NCBI GenBank assembly: GCA_018242295.1 | Contig: JAFECE010000007.1 | Coordinates: 62,001 to 126,000 of the forward strand | Direction: 5' to 3' | Length of the DNA: 64,000 bases | From: Pseudomonadota bacterium | GTDB taxonomy: Bacteria > Pseudomonadota > Alphaproteobacteria > Rhizobiales > Hyphomicrobiaceae | Part shown: one piece after another, positions 18,536-27,345 of the stretch | Position numbering within the stretch: the first letter of the stretch is position 1 | How the letters are laid out: every line of letters begins with the position of its first letter | Notes under the pieces: model-generated | Seen by the model: only the letters and a program-made list of their open reading frames with translations | What the model was told of the DNA's origin: nothing | Database searches by the model: none | Translations under genes and position numbers: made by a program

Positions 18536-19882
18536 ATGCAGGAATCATTTGCGGGAGATGGGACGAGGTCGGCAAAGCCGAACGATCGGCTATACGAAAC
18601 TGGTTTAATAGAAGGTATAGCAGCAGAACATACACAAACGGCCACCGGAACAGTCGTCCCGTTTAAGCAGGCTTTGCTTGTAGCTATCGCCGCTGGGGTA
18701 GGATACGGGTTCGATTCTTACGCGGTAAACATCTTCGGCATGTTAAGTCCGCTGATGGTTAAGGAGCTTAATATCGACGTAAAAGCTATTGGTGTTATCG
18801 GCTCGCTATTCCTTGTCGGCTATACCATCGGCACGATTTTCTTCGGGCGTCTAGCCGACAAGGTTGGTCGGCGAGCTTCTCTAAAATTCTCGATCGCCTT
18901 ATATGGCACAACGACGGTGCTTGGCGGGATGGTGAGCAACTTATATGCAATCACCGGACTGCGCTTTCTGACGGGCGTGGGCGGCGCGGGAGAATTGGCG
19001 GTTGGAGCGCCATACACCGCAGAAATGTGGCCGCCGAAATATCGTGCCGTCGGAACAGGCGGCATTATGTTCGCCCTCTATTCTGCTGGATATGTCATTG
19101 CGGCTATAACGGCGTTGGCTATCGTTCCGGAATACGGCTGGAGATCGGCGTTTATTTTCGCAGCGATTCCGGCTGCTCTGGTCTATTGGCTCAGAAGCTC
19201 GGTCGAAGATTCTCCGCGTTTCAAGGAAGCGCAAGAAGAAATGGAGCGCCTGGCTAAAGAAGGCGCAGAGAACCGTCCGAGCGAAAGCATTTGGGCGATT
19301 CCCGGGGCGAAACGGCGAATTGTGGTTGGGTGGTTGCTCTACACAGCAAATACGTGCGGATATTGGGGCATCACGTTCTTCCTCACGACGTTCATGATTA
19401 AAAAATTCAACGTGACCATGGCGGAGTCGATTTACTATGCGATGCTCTTCTATATCGCGCAGTTCTTCCTTTCCTTCATTGGCACGGCGCTTTCGGACTG
19501 GATTGGCAGGCGTCCGGCGGGAATCTTGGGTGCCCTGATCATGATGGCATGCACGGTCATGGCATCGACTGCGGATAACCTGGACACCTTCCTCATGTAC
19601 GGCGGCTTGATGGTCGGTATGCTCGGTTGGCTTTGGGGCATTGGCGACACCTACCTCAGCGAGTTCTTCCGTACATCGCTTCGCGGTACTGGCTTTGGTA
19701 TTATGGTCGGTGGTGGTCGCGCCGTCTCGATCCTTGCGCCGTTCCTCGTTGGCTGGGGGATCGCGGAATACGGTCCGACAGGTCCGTTCCTGGCGACTGC
19801 CGGATTGTGGGTCCTGACGATCATCGGATATCTCATGGGACCGGAGACGGCAGGCAAGGAGCTTGAAGAAGTCCAGCTTTAA
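18536..19882 (+). CDS. MFS transporter, candidate methanesulfonate importer
   Basis: 448 aa, start ATG at 18536 with GGGAG 7 nt upstream. A polar N-terminus of about 45 residues is followed by 12 helices. The A-loop motif GRLADKVGRRAS (TM2-3) and its repeat DWIGRRPAG (TM8-9) mark the sugar/aromatic acid:H+ symporter branch of the MFS. Known msm clusters carry an ABC-type uptake system (msmEFGH); none is seen here, and this gene lies directly before sorAB and opposite msmABCD. Uptake of methanesulfonate is therefore an inference from context; export of another product cannot be excluded. Confidence 0.85.
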   Translation: MQESFAGDGTRSAKPNDRLYETGLIEGIAAEHTQTATGTVVPFKQALLVAIAAGVGYGFDSYAVNIFGMLSPLMVKELNIDVKAIGVIGSLFLVGYTIGTIFFGRLADKVGRRASLKFSIALYGTTTVLGGMVSNLYAITGLRFLTGVGGAGELAVGAPYTAEMWPPKYRAVGTGGIMFALYSAGYVIAAITALAIVPEYGWRSAFIFAAIPAALVYWLRSSVEDSPRFKEAQEEMERLAKEGAENRPSESIWAIPGAKRRIVVGWLLYTANTCGYWGITFFLTTFMIKKFNVTMAESIYYAMLFYIAQFFLSFIGTALSDWIGRRPAGILGALIMMACTVMASTADNLDTFLMYGGLMVGMLGWLWGIGDTYLSEFFRTSLRGTGFGIMVGGGRAVSILAPFLVGWGIAEYGPTGPFLATAGLWVLTIIGYLMGPETAGKELEEVQL

Positions 19883-19909
19883 GCACGAGCGATCATCAAG
19901 AAAGACTGC

Positions 19910-19950
19910 GAGCGGCGCGTTGAACGAGCGCCGCTCACTTGCTCTTGTCC
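19910..19950 (+). terminator. Probable terminator after the MFS transporter
   Basis: A 9-bp GC-rich stem (GAGCGGCGC at 19910-19918, GCGCCGCTC at 19928-19936) is followed by a weakly T-rich stretch (ACTTGCTCTTGTCC). The strong stem supports termination; the U-tract is poor. Confidence 0.55.
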
Positions 19951-20218
19951 AATCGTTGTTTGCCCCATATATTTATTGACGATTTTTTGCCCGTATAAAA
20001 ATCTTATGGGAGATTGCTTTTAGCAATTTTGGAATTGAATTTTTGCATTAGATCGCTCGCCTGCCACCCTGATAATCTTTCGAACAATTAACTCCTCCAT
20101 TCGAGGCGCCACTCGAATTGGCTTAATTCGACGGGACGTGGGGGCCTATGTCGTTTTGGGATCAATACGTCCTTCCGCTATTCAAACAAGAAGCAAGAAG
20201 ATCGGGGAAACTAAAAGA

Positions 20219-21427
20219 ATGCTCGATAGGCGCCATATAATCAAGGGAGCTGGCGGATTGGCGGTCGCTCTCGCAGGCGCGCATCTCGGTGCGCAGAGAG
20301 CCGTTGCGGATTCCGTGACCTTACCGTTTGACAATGGCGAGCGGCCGCTCGTGACTTACCCGCAAAAGCGACCGCTCATCCAACTCACAGAACGCCCCCC
20401 GCAACTAGAAACTCCATTCGCAGTCTTCGACGAAGGAGCCATTACGCCCAACGACGCATTTTTTGTGCGCTATCATCTCGGCGGCATCCCACTTGAGATC
20501 GACACCGACGCCTTTCGGCTCGAAGTCGGCGGCAAAGTAAATTTGCCACTATCGCTCTCGCTTCAGGATATCAAGGCGATGGCGCCGAAGGAGATCGTGG
20601 CGGTTAATCAGTGCTCAGGCAATAGCCGCGGTCTGTTCAATCCACGCGTGGGAGGCGGGCAGCTCGCCAATGGCGCAATGGGCAATGCACGCTGGGTAGG
20701 CGTCTCGCTAAAATCCGTTCTGGACAAGGCTGGCGTGCGGCCGGAGGCCAAGCAGGTCGTCTTTGACGGGCTCGACAGGCCCGTGATGCCCGAAACACCG
20801 GATTTTACCAAGGCTCTGGATATCGACCATGCTCGTGATGGCGAAGCGATGCTCGCATGGTCGATGAACGGGACCGATCTGCCGTGGCTGAATGGCTATC
20901 CGCTGCGCCTCGTCGTACCTGGATATTACGGCACCTACTGGGTCAAGCACGTCAATAAGATCACCGTAATTGACGGGGTGCTCGAAAACTTCTGGATGAA
21001 GACAGCTTATCGCATACCAGACAATTCCTGCGCATGCGTCGCGCCGGGCACCAAGCCGGACAAAACCGTGCCGATCGGCCGCTTCAACGTACGGTCATTC
21101 ATTACGAATATTCAGGGTGGCGACACGGTTCGCGCAAACACCGATACGCCGCTTCGCGGTATAGCCTTCGACGGCGGCAGGGGCATCAAGGAGGTTTTCA
21201 TCTCCAGCGATGGTGGAAAGACCTGGAGTGGCACCGAGCTTGGCGAGGATCTCGGCAAGTATTCATACCGGACTTGGCACACAAACGTGAAGCTACCGGC
21301 CGGCTCCTACGACTTGTTGGTGCGCGCGACCAGCCGCAGCGGAGAGGTGCAGCCCATGGAGCAGCGCTGGAACCCCTCCGGTTACATGCGCAACGTCGTG
21401 GAAAGCATTCACGTTCAGGCGGCGTAA
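20219..21427 (+). CDS. sorA: Sulfite dehydrogenase, molybdopterin subunit (SorA-like)
   Basis: 402 aa from the ATG at 20219. The N-terminus is a twin-arginine signal (MLDRRHIIKGAGGLAVALAG), so the protein is exported folded. The sulfite-oxidase fold is shown by VAVNQCSGNSRGLF, whose Cys132 is the expected molybdenum ligand, then ARWVGVSLKSVLDKAG, GYPLRLVVPGYYGTYWVKHV and a C-terminal Ig-like dimerisation domain (VFISSDGGKTWSGTELG). It oxidises sulfite to sulfate in the periplasm with electrons passing to a c-type cytochrome. The adjacent gene, 10 bp downstream, encodes that cytochrome. It would detoxify the sulfite released by the Msm enzyme. Confidence 0.93.
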   Translation: MLDRRHIIKGAGGLAVALAGAHLGAQRAVADSVTLPFDNGERPLVTYPQKRPLIQLTERPPQLETPFAVFDEGAITPNDAFFVRYHLGGIPLEIDTDAFRLEVGGKVNLPLSLSLQDIKAMAPKEIVAVNQCSGNSRGLFNPRVGGGQLANGAMGNARWVGVSLKSVLDKAGVRPEAKQVVFDGLDRPVMPETPDFTKALDIDHARDGEAMLAWSMNGTDLPWLNGYPLRLVVPGYYGTYWVKHVNKITVIDGVLENFWMKTAYRIPDNSCACVAPGTKPDKTVPIGRFNVRSFITNIQGGDTVRANTDTPLRGIAFDGGRGIKEVFISSDGGKTWSGTELGEDLGKYSYRTWHTNVKLPAGSYDLLVRATSRSGEVQPMEQRWNPSGYMRNVVESIHVQAA

Positions 21428-21437
21428 GGAGAGTGGA

Positions 21438-21761
21438 ATGAAGGATATCAAGCTTGTCGTAGTATCGCTCGCCGCTTTCGCTTTGGCCGTTGCTGCGAGC
21501 ACTGCCACCTTTGCAGGTAGCAAGGAGTACACGCTACCTGATGAAACTGCGGCACTTACGAAGTCGCATGATGCGGGTTACGAAAAAGCTGAAGCTAACT
21601 GCACAGCTTGCCACTCCGTCGACTACATCAACACGCAACCGCGCGGGAAGGGAAAGGATTTTTGGAACGCTGTAGTCAACAAGATGATGCATGCCTATGG
21701 TGCCCCGGTCTCTGAACCCGATGTACCTGCTATCGTAGACTACCTCTCCAGAAACTATTGA
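21438..21761 (+). CDS. sorB: Sulfite dehydrogenase cytochrome c subunit (SorB-like)
   Basis: 107 aa with a Sec signal peptide (about residues 1-26) and one haem-binding motif CTACH (about residues 55-59). It ends in the usual small cytochrome c helix (DVPAIVDYLSRNY), and a Met in KMMHAYG is a candidate axial ligand. SorB is the haem subunit of the SorAB heterodimer and passes electrons to the respiratory chain. Start ATG at 21438 has AGGAGAG upstream; gap to sorA is 10 bp. Confidence 0.92.
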   Translation: MKDIKLVVVSLAAFALAVAASTATFAGSKEYTLPDETAALTKSHDAGYEKAEANCTACHSVDYINTQPRGKGKDFWNAVVNKMMHAYGAPVSEPDVPAIVDYLSRNY

Positions 21762-22127
21762 GGCCGGCGAGTTTCCAGCGCGCTGTCACCTGAACCTTCG
21801 ATCAAGTCGAGCCAACTCGTCGCCGGTGGCGTCTCTCCCTTTTCGGGAGATACGTCGTTTTGGCACCCCGCTCGAAAATTTTTTATTTGCAGGAGAAAAT
21901 TGGCGGCCGTGGGATCGAAGACGACGTACATCGCGCGCCGCCTCTAGCTGCCGGAGGTGCCATGAATTTGGTCCTCGAGATCTGCCAAGCCGGCGTCCTC
22001 AGTCGCTACAGCACATGTAATCGCCGCATCTGCAGCTTTAATTGGTGCGTTTGGCCCGCGATAATGGCCAACCGCATCAATGCAGACCCGGCTTCCTGAG
22101 GAGGTGCAGCGTTAGCTAGATCCTAGG
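21762..22127. other. Convergent gap between sorB and msmD
   Basis: About 365 bp between two convergent operons. Only short ORFs without support. I see no strong hairpin with a T-run. Confidence 0.4.
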
Positions 22128-23234
22128 TCAACCAAACTTATCGTAACGAATGGCTTGTGGTGATAACTGTCCATCGGTGATCAGAACGCGAAGCGCTGCA
22201 TCGATCATCGGCGGTGGGCCCGCAAGATATGCCATTGCATTATCGTAGCGACCGGCCATCGATGCTCCCATAGCCGTATGAACGAAACCGTTTGCCAGCT
22301 TGATTCCTTCGTAATTCGGGTGGCTTGCCTGGGACGGCTGCTCGTTCGAAAGAGCAAGCGTCACATTGAGGCCACCTTGCGCTTTGGCGACGAACTTCGC
22401 GAGTTCATCGAGGTAGAAGCCATCCTTCAGGGTTGGCACCCCGAAGAAAACATGCCCTGCGTACTTTGAAAAATAATTTGATCGGGTCGCACGCTCAAGG
22501 ATGGCCATCATCCCAGCGATGCCAGATCCACCCGCTACGATGATCAAATTTTTCTTTTCGCTCGTATCGAAGGTGGCGCGGCCTAGCGGACCAAATACGT
22601 CGACCTCTGTTCCGTCGACAGTGTCGGAAAACAGCCAGTCGCAAAATCCGCCGCCATGCTTGCGCTTGACCACAAATACGATGCTGTCCGTCTTGTCGAT
22701 GGAGTGGTTGACCATCGAGTAGGCGCGGGCGCCGACAACCGATGGAGACGTGAGCAGTGCAAACTGTCCGGCCTCGAACGTCATCGGAGCCGAGAGCTTA
22801 AGCTGAAACTCGACGACGTCGCGGGTCAGTTTACGGCTATTGCATATTACGCCCCTGGTTTTCGCCGGCACCGCCTCGGCAGAGGTTTGGGTAACGGTTT
22901 TGGCGGGGACGCGCACCAAACAATCAGACTTCGCCTTCGTTTGGCAAAGCAGAATGTCTCCCTTTTCTCTTTTGAGCTTGGCGAGAGCCGGGGACGCTTC
23001 CCATCCGATATCGACTTCGCCTGTCATGAGCCGGCCGCGACAGGTTCCACATGTTCCTGTCGCGCACTCGTACGGTAGAGAGACACCCGCTCTAAGGCCT
23101 GCATGAAGGAATGTTTCTCCTTCTTGGCAGGGAAATTCAAAAGCTCCCGTGGGCGTCTGAATCGTGACTGTCAGATCTTCCGTTTGAGAAGATTCCTGCG
23201 GCAAGAGACATTCGGCTTTAGCCAAAGAAGTCAT
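22128..23234 (-). CDS. msmD: Methanesulfonate monooxygenase reductase component (MsmD)
   Basis: About 368 aa. The N-terminal plant-type [2Fe-2S] ferredoxin domain has CATGTCGTC plus a later Cys in ILLCQTK. It is followed by an FAD-binding barrel (AGQFALLTS, RAYSMVNHS) and an NAD-binding domain (IIVAGGSGIAGMMAILE, AYLAGPPPMIDAAL). It transfers electrons from NADH through FAD and the iron-sulfur cluster to the ferredoxin MsmC. The start is ambiguous: ATG at 23234 or, in the same frame, 23264; both overlap the end of msmC, so translation is coupled. Confidence 0.92.
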   Translation of the reverse strand: MTSLAKAECLLPQESSQTEDLTVTIQTPTGAFEFPCQEGETFLHAGLRAGVSLPYECATGTCGTCRGRLMTGEVDIGWEASPALAKLKREKGDILLCQTKAKSDCLVRVPAKTVTQTSAEAVPAKTRGVICNSRKLTRDVVEFQLKLSAPMTFEAGQFALLTSPSVVGARAYSMVNHSIDKTDSIVFVVKRKHGGGFCDWLFSDTVDGTEVDVFGPLGRATFDTSEKKNLIIVAGGSGIAGMMAILERATRSNYFSKYAGHVFFGVPTLKDGFYLDELAKFVAKAQGGLNVTLALSNEQPSQASHPNYEGIKLANGFVHTAMGASMAGRYDNAMAYLAGPPPMIDAALRVLITDGQLSPQAIRYDKFG

Positions 23235-23583
23235 CGTCGAGATCATCCTCGCTGTCAAAGTCATAGACGAGCTCTTCGACCATATTGACGAATAGCGCGC
23301 CGTCCTCTTCGCGTGTCTCGTAAAACTTCAGTGGCTTCTCGGTTTCACCAAGCATGCCTTCCGTGCGCAAATCCCACGCCCAAAGATGCTTTGAACACGT
23401 CAAGACGCAATTGGCGACGATTCCGGACACATCGAGCGGCTCTTCCATGTGCGGACAGATCGGTGGAATTGCCCTAAAGCCAGAGCCGTAGTTCGTGACG
23501 AGGACATTCACCCCTTCGACGTCGAAGAGTTTTACGGAATTAACTTCCACATCTCCGACGCCGCATACTTTCTTCCAAGCCAT
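23218..23583 (-). CDS. msmC: Methanesulfonate monooxygenase Rieske ferredoxin (MsmC)
   Basis: 121 aa. Rieske [2Fe-2S] ligands are present as CPH and, 17 residues later, CSKH. The very acidic C-terminus (DFDSEDDLDDDFFG) is unusual for a Rieske ferredoxin and could help docking to the reductase or oxygenase. It shuttles electrons from MsmD to MsmA. It lies between msmB (20 bp) and msmD (overlap). Confidence 0.92.
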   Translation of the reverse strand: MAWKKVCGVGDVEVNSVKLFDVEGVNVLVTNYGSGFRAIPPICPHMEEPLDVSGIVANCVLTCSKHLWAWDLRTEGMLGETEKPLKFYETREEDGALFVNMVEELVYDFDSEDDLDDDFFG

Positions 23584-23603
23584 AATAGCACTCTTCCTGT
23601 GTC

Positions 23604-24092
23604 TTAGAGTGGCCAGTGCGACCCCTTATCGAGGCGGCGATTATCCAGCTTGAGTTCACGAGACAGGAAAGTGGCTTTGCCATCTTCAACTTGGAGCGTG
23701 TCGATGTATCTTCCGATAAGGAACAAACGGCTTTCACCTGCATCGATATGCGAGTTCGTGCCATCCAGCATGTTCTGGAAAATGAGCACCGAGCTAACGG
23801 CCTTCGCGGTCTTGCCATCGTCCGACGGCGTTACGGAATAAACGCTCGTATGCCGATGGAGAGGAGAATGGTCGGTGTTGTGCTTCGGGAGAAGATCAAC
23901 AAGATGATGCATATCTTTTTTGCTCGCCGCAAGATACGTCATGTTGTAGTTGATCTCAGGGCTCCACGACGTGATCGAGTACTGGAAGCTCTCGTCACAC
24001 ATTGAAAGCCAATCGTTCCACTTCTGATCGTCGAGCAGAGCGGTAGCTTGATAGATTGCGTCGCGAACGGTTTCGCACGTAGACACTGTCAT
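23604..24092 (-). CDS. msmB: Methanesulfonate monooxygenase small subunit (MsmB)
   Basis: 162 aa with the cone-shaped SnoaL/ring-hydroxylating beta-subunit pattern: an N-terminal helix followed by DDQKWNDWLSMCDESFQYSI, then a C-terminal SRLFLIGRYIDTLQVEDGKATFLSRELKLDNRRLDKG. Such subunits are structural partners of the Rieske oxygenase alpha subunit. Located 84 bp after msmA, with a stable hairpin in that gap. Confidence 0.92.
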   Translation of the reverse strand: MTVSTCETVRDAIYQATALLDDQKWNDWLSMCDESFQYSITSWSPEINYNMTYLAASKKDMHHLVDLLPKHNTDHSPLHRHTSVYSVTPSDDGKTAKAVSSVLIFQNMLDGTNSHIDAGESRLFLIGRYIDTLQVEDGKATFLSRELKLDNRRLDKGSHWPL

Positions 24093-24117
24093 TTCTCCAC
24101 AGATTGGGGTTGGGAGA

Positions 24118-24141
24118 GGATGCCGGCTACAGTCGGCATCC
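24118..24141 (-). promoter_or_regulatory. Intercistronic hairpin between msmA and msmB
   Basis: GGATGCCG (24118-24125) pairs perfectly with CGGCATCC (24134-24141), with an 8-nt loop. There is no T-run on the minus strand after it, so it is not a terminator. An mRNA-stabilising or processing element that raises msmA output over msmBCD is inferred. Confidence 0.55.
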
Positions 24142-24176
24142 TTCCGCCATTTACGCCAAATGGCGTTGTCCTTCTC

Positions 24177-25427
24177 TTATTCCGCAGCTGTAACGGCAGA
24201 CGCCGCCGCGTACGGCTTATCCGGGCTACTCGGCAGTCTGTTCAGCCACTTGCCCCACTCGTCATAGTAGTGGCGCATGCCGTTCTCGTCGTGGATCGTT
24301 TGATTTTCCTGACGACCGTGAAGCACGCGGCGCGGCTCGGTGCCGGGCATCATCGTGTTGCCCTGACCTTGAACGCCGATGAGATCTTCGTGCAGGTTGC
24401 GGCCGAACGGACCCCAGATCGAATTGTGGTGGTTGATACGGGTCATGCGATCTTCTTTCGAGTCGCTCTTCAACCCGAGACCACGGAACTCGATCATCGT
24501 CTTGTTCGGACCGAGCGGCGTGACGACGTCGCAACGGAGCGCCGAGCCGCGAAGGTTGAAGTTGATGCCCGGGAACAAGTCGATCATGTACCACTGGTTA
24601 GGCGGCAGATGCGGGAACGACAACGACGCGCGGCTCTCGAAGCCTTCGTACTTGTCGTAGTTCACTTCGAAGGTACCGACGACGATGTGGCCGTTATCGA
24701 ATGCTTCGTTCTTACGAGCGAAGTAGGCGTCGTTAAAGCCCGTCACGCGGTTATGGTAGTGCATGAAATCGTGATAGAATTCGCAGTTGGTGTCGTGCCA
24801 AAGCTTGTAGTTCGTATCGACGATGGCTTTGTGATAGTGAAACACTTCAAGCGGCTCAGCTTCGAGTGACTTACGTAAGCACTCGAACGGCTTGCCGGCC
24901 CAGGACTCTAGGTCCGGAGCCTTGTCGTTCAGGTTGACCCAAACGAATCCGCCGAATTTCACTTCGCAACGAAGGCGACGCAGACCCACGTCGTCCTTAC
25001 AGAGACGATCCTGATAGCCTTCCTTTTCGCGGCTGACGTATACGCAGCTGCCCTTCATGTCGAACTGCCAGCCGTGGAACATGCACGTCATGCGCTTCGG
25101 GTTGCCCGAGGGCTGCCCTTCAAAGAAGCTGCCGGACGGACGGCGCTCGATCATCATGCCACGATGGGGGCAGACGTTTAGAAACGCGCGAACCTGATTG
25201 TCGGGGCCGCGGCAGACGATAATAGGCTCGCGTGCGATTGACGTCGTACGGAAGTCGTAGGGCTTGGAGAGTTCCGACTCGTGGCAGACCGGGACCCACG
25301 CGTTCTTGAAGATCTTCTCGTTCTCTTCTTCGAAGATCTGATAGTCGGTATAAACACGACTATCAATCCACTCACCCTTCTGCAGTGGCGGCGTTGCCAT
25401 CCACTGATCGTGGTTTCGTGCAGCCAT
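24177..25427 (-). CDS. msmA: Methanesulfonate monooxygenase large (Rieske) subunit (MsmA)
   Basis: 416 aa from the ATG at 25427, preceded by AGGAGG at 6 nt. The Rieske motif has Cys86-His88 and Cys115-His118, with 26 residues between His88 and Cys115. Ordinary Rieske oxygenases have about 17; the C-X-H-X26-C-X2-H spacing is the recorded peculiarity of MsmA. The mononuclear iron region is around HDTNCEFYHDFMHYHN. The enzyme hydroxylates methanesulfonate, which breaks down to formaldehyde and sulfite. First gene of msmABCD. Confidence 0.95.
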   Translation of the reverse strand: MAARNHDQWMATPPLQKGEWIDSRVYTDYQIFEEENEKIFKNAWVPVCHESELSKPYDFRTTSIAREPIIVCRGPDNQVRAFLNVCPHRGMMIERRPSGSFFEGQPSGNPKRMTCMFHGWQFDMKGSCVYVSREKEGYQDRLCKDDVGLRRLRCEVKFGGFVWVNLNDKAPDLESWAGKPFECLRKSLEAEPLEVFHYHKAIVDTNYKLWHDTNCEFYHDFMHYHNRVTGFNDAYFARKNEAFDNGHIVVGTFEVNYDKYEGFESRASLSFPHLPPNQWYMIDLFPGINFNLRGSALRCDVVTPLGPNKTMIEFRGLGLKSDSKEDRMTRINHHNSIWGPFGRNLHEDLIGVQGQGNTMMPGTEPRRVLHGRQENQTIHDENGMRHYYDEWGKWLNRLPSSPDKPYAAASAVTAAE

Positions 25428-26124
25428 TTCGGTCCTCCTGATTGTCATTTTTCTGCCCCGCGCCGTTCGGCGCGCTTGCATCAATCATTAGCAGCCCTGT
25501 GACGGGTTGAGGAGGTTTGAGGGGATTAAAGTTCGTTATGCATATATAGGCCTGGGCCATGATATACGCAGCATGTATACGCCAAAACAATTTCTCCCTC
25601 GGCTTTCTTGTGGCCTCCATTGCTATCTTGGAAGGTTGCGCGGTCTGAATTTTTCTCATTGTATCAAGGATAGGATGCAGACCGATGCACGCAATCGGCA
25701 CTTTGGTCCTGCCGCCATCAACGCTGTCGTACTCTGGCGTTGGTTCCGATGCTCCGGCGGATAGCCGGTGACGCCTCAGTCCAGTTTTAGATTGGTATAG
25801 GTGAAAAAAATAACTGTCCGAAGATAGCCGGGTCTCGGCGGGGCAAAAAAAAGGCCCGAACGAAGTTCGGACCGAGTCACCTCGAAAGCGCTTGGAGAAA
25901 GCTCATAGGAAGCCGTGAAATTTCTGGCTAATGGAGTTCCAACACAATTGGAAACTTCGATTTCCTATATATGAATTGAAGGAGTCGATAACATAGGATG
26001 CATTGCGGGAATGGAAAGGTGACTGCCAGTACCCAGCCGTTTGCGAGGTGAATTATCTCCGCAATGGAAGTTTTGCGCCTAGCTGGCGCGTCCAGTTTGC
26101 GCCTTCAGCGCCATACGCCACTTG
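25428..26124. other. Region between msmA and the TauE/SafE gene
   Basis: About 700 bp. It contains the msmA promoter region (25430-25600, no consensus sigma-70 site that I can defend) and a terminator for the upstream minus-strand gene at 25845-25873. Small ORFs at 25372-25764 show no domain and are rejected. Confidence 0.45.
25845..25873 (-). terminator. Rho-independent terminator after the TauE/SafE gene
   Basis: On the minus strand GG-CCGAAC and GTTCGG-CC form a 9-bp stem with one mismatch and a TTC loop, followed by eight T. It lies 250 bp beyond the stop of the TauE/SafE gene and insulates msmA from it. Confidence 0.85.
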
Positions 26125-26868
26125 CTAAGTCGAAGATCGAGTTACATCCACAACAATCGCGGAGCCAATCACTACCAGCAGGCAGGAGACAATGAGTTTG
26201 AGCGCTTTCCCGGGAAGGCGATGTGCAGCAGCTGCGCCAAGCCAGCAGCCGACCGATAACCCGACAGCCAGCGCGCCTCCGAGATAGAGATCAAGGGTGC
26301 CCATTGCCATGTTCGTTAGTGTTGCGACAATCGAAATGGGAAGCTGGATGACCTGACTCAGTCCGATGGCGCCAAGAAGCGGCTGCTGTTGCCACATCAG
26401 AATTGGAACAAGGAGCAGGGGACCGCCGGTGCCGCTGACCGTCGAGAAGAAACTCGTGAAGGCGCCTGCCGTCGCCAGTCGTCGCGAAGACAGCACCGTA
26501 GCCGATGAACTCTCGAGTACAACGCTTCCAAAGATAGCCTGAAGCCCAGATAGCGCCGCTAGAGCGCCTATCAAACATTTAAGGATCAGCGGGCTCACCT
26601 TCTGAACCATCAAGCTTCCAAATAAGGCCGCGGGAACTGCGGCAGCAACGAGCACCCCGGCGGATCCCCATGCGATGGATCCCTTCCTCGCATATTGAAC
26701 TGTTCCGACAATTCCCGTGAAGATGAAACCCATCAAGGTTGCAGCAATCGCGTACTGGATGTCGAGGCCGGTTAGGTAAGTAAGGGCAGGAACAACGATC
26801 ACCCCGCCGACTCCGACACTTCCAATAAAAAAACCAGCGAGCAAGCCGATAGCGATAATCGGTATCAT
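26125..26868 (-). CDS. TauE/SafE-family sulfite/organosulfonate exporter
   Basis: 247 aa from the ATG at 26868 (GGGGACCGGAA precedes it); the frame up to 26988 lacks a good start. About seven or eight helices, with the family's glycine-rich first helix (GLLAGFFIGSVGVGGVIVVPAL) and its repeat (SFFSTVSGTGGPLLLVPIL). Family members are proposed to export sulfite or sulfoacetate. Position 700 bp upstream of msmA suggests relief of sulfite built up by Msm activity. Confidence 0.9.
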   Translation of the reverse strand: MIPIIAIGLLAGFFIGSVGVGGVIVVPALTYLTGLDIQYAIAATLMGFIFTGIVGTVQYARKGSIAWGSAGVLVAAAVPAALFGSLMVQKVSPLILKCLIGALAALSGLQAIFGSVVLESSSATVLSSRRLATAGAFTSFFSTVSGTGGPLLLVPILMWQQQPLLGAIGLSQVIQLPISIVATLTNMAMGTLDLYLGGALAVGLSVGCWLGAAAAHRLPGKALKLIVSCLLVVIGSAIVVDVTRSST

Positions 26869-27345
26869 TTCCGGTCCCCGGCATCTCAAGACGGAGAGAG
26901 AATAGACGATGCATGGCAGTGCCAGAATTGAATGTATCAATTTAGAAGTTGGGAGCAGCTTGCTAGTGCCTAGCGGCCAGCCGCACAAAGTCGGCCTTAA
27001 TTATATGGACTGGAGCGGAGCCCACGCATCTCGCCACGCGCGGACACTGTTGGAACGAGAAGAAATAATTGCAGTCAATAATATTATAGGAAGTTCCTTG
27101 GTGTGAGCGCTCGAGAATGTCGACGCCGCTGCAGATTCATGCCTAAGAGATCCATCCGAATTAGGATCGGCCTATGGCCTGATCCGAAATTTCAAATATT
27201 TTTCGACCTCCGTTGCCCATCAGAGTGTCTGCGTCATCGCAGAGTGAAACTGGAATCGGCCAGTGCTCAACGCCACATCCTTTAAGTGGTGAGCCATCAG
27301 TCTGCGGTCAAAGACATTAGCAATTGCGCAATAAGAGGATACACA
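26869..27345. other. Divergent promoter region
   Basis: About 475 bp between the TauE/SafE gene and the amidohydrolase-fold gene. Only short unsupported ORFs. AT-rich stretches at 26985-27110 may carry promoters. Confidence 0.35.

Noticed and set aside
21826-22099. Small plus-strand ORFs between sorB and msmD
   Set aside because: Short, without domain; the region is a convergent gap.
24048-24869. 273-aa plus-strand ORF opposite msmA/msmB
   Set aside because: Complement of two strong genes and of the msmA-msmB hairpin; Val/Arg-rich shadow.
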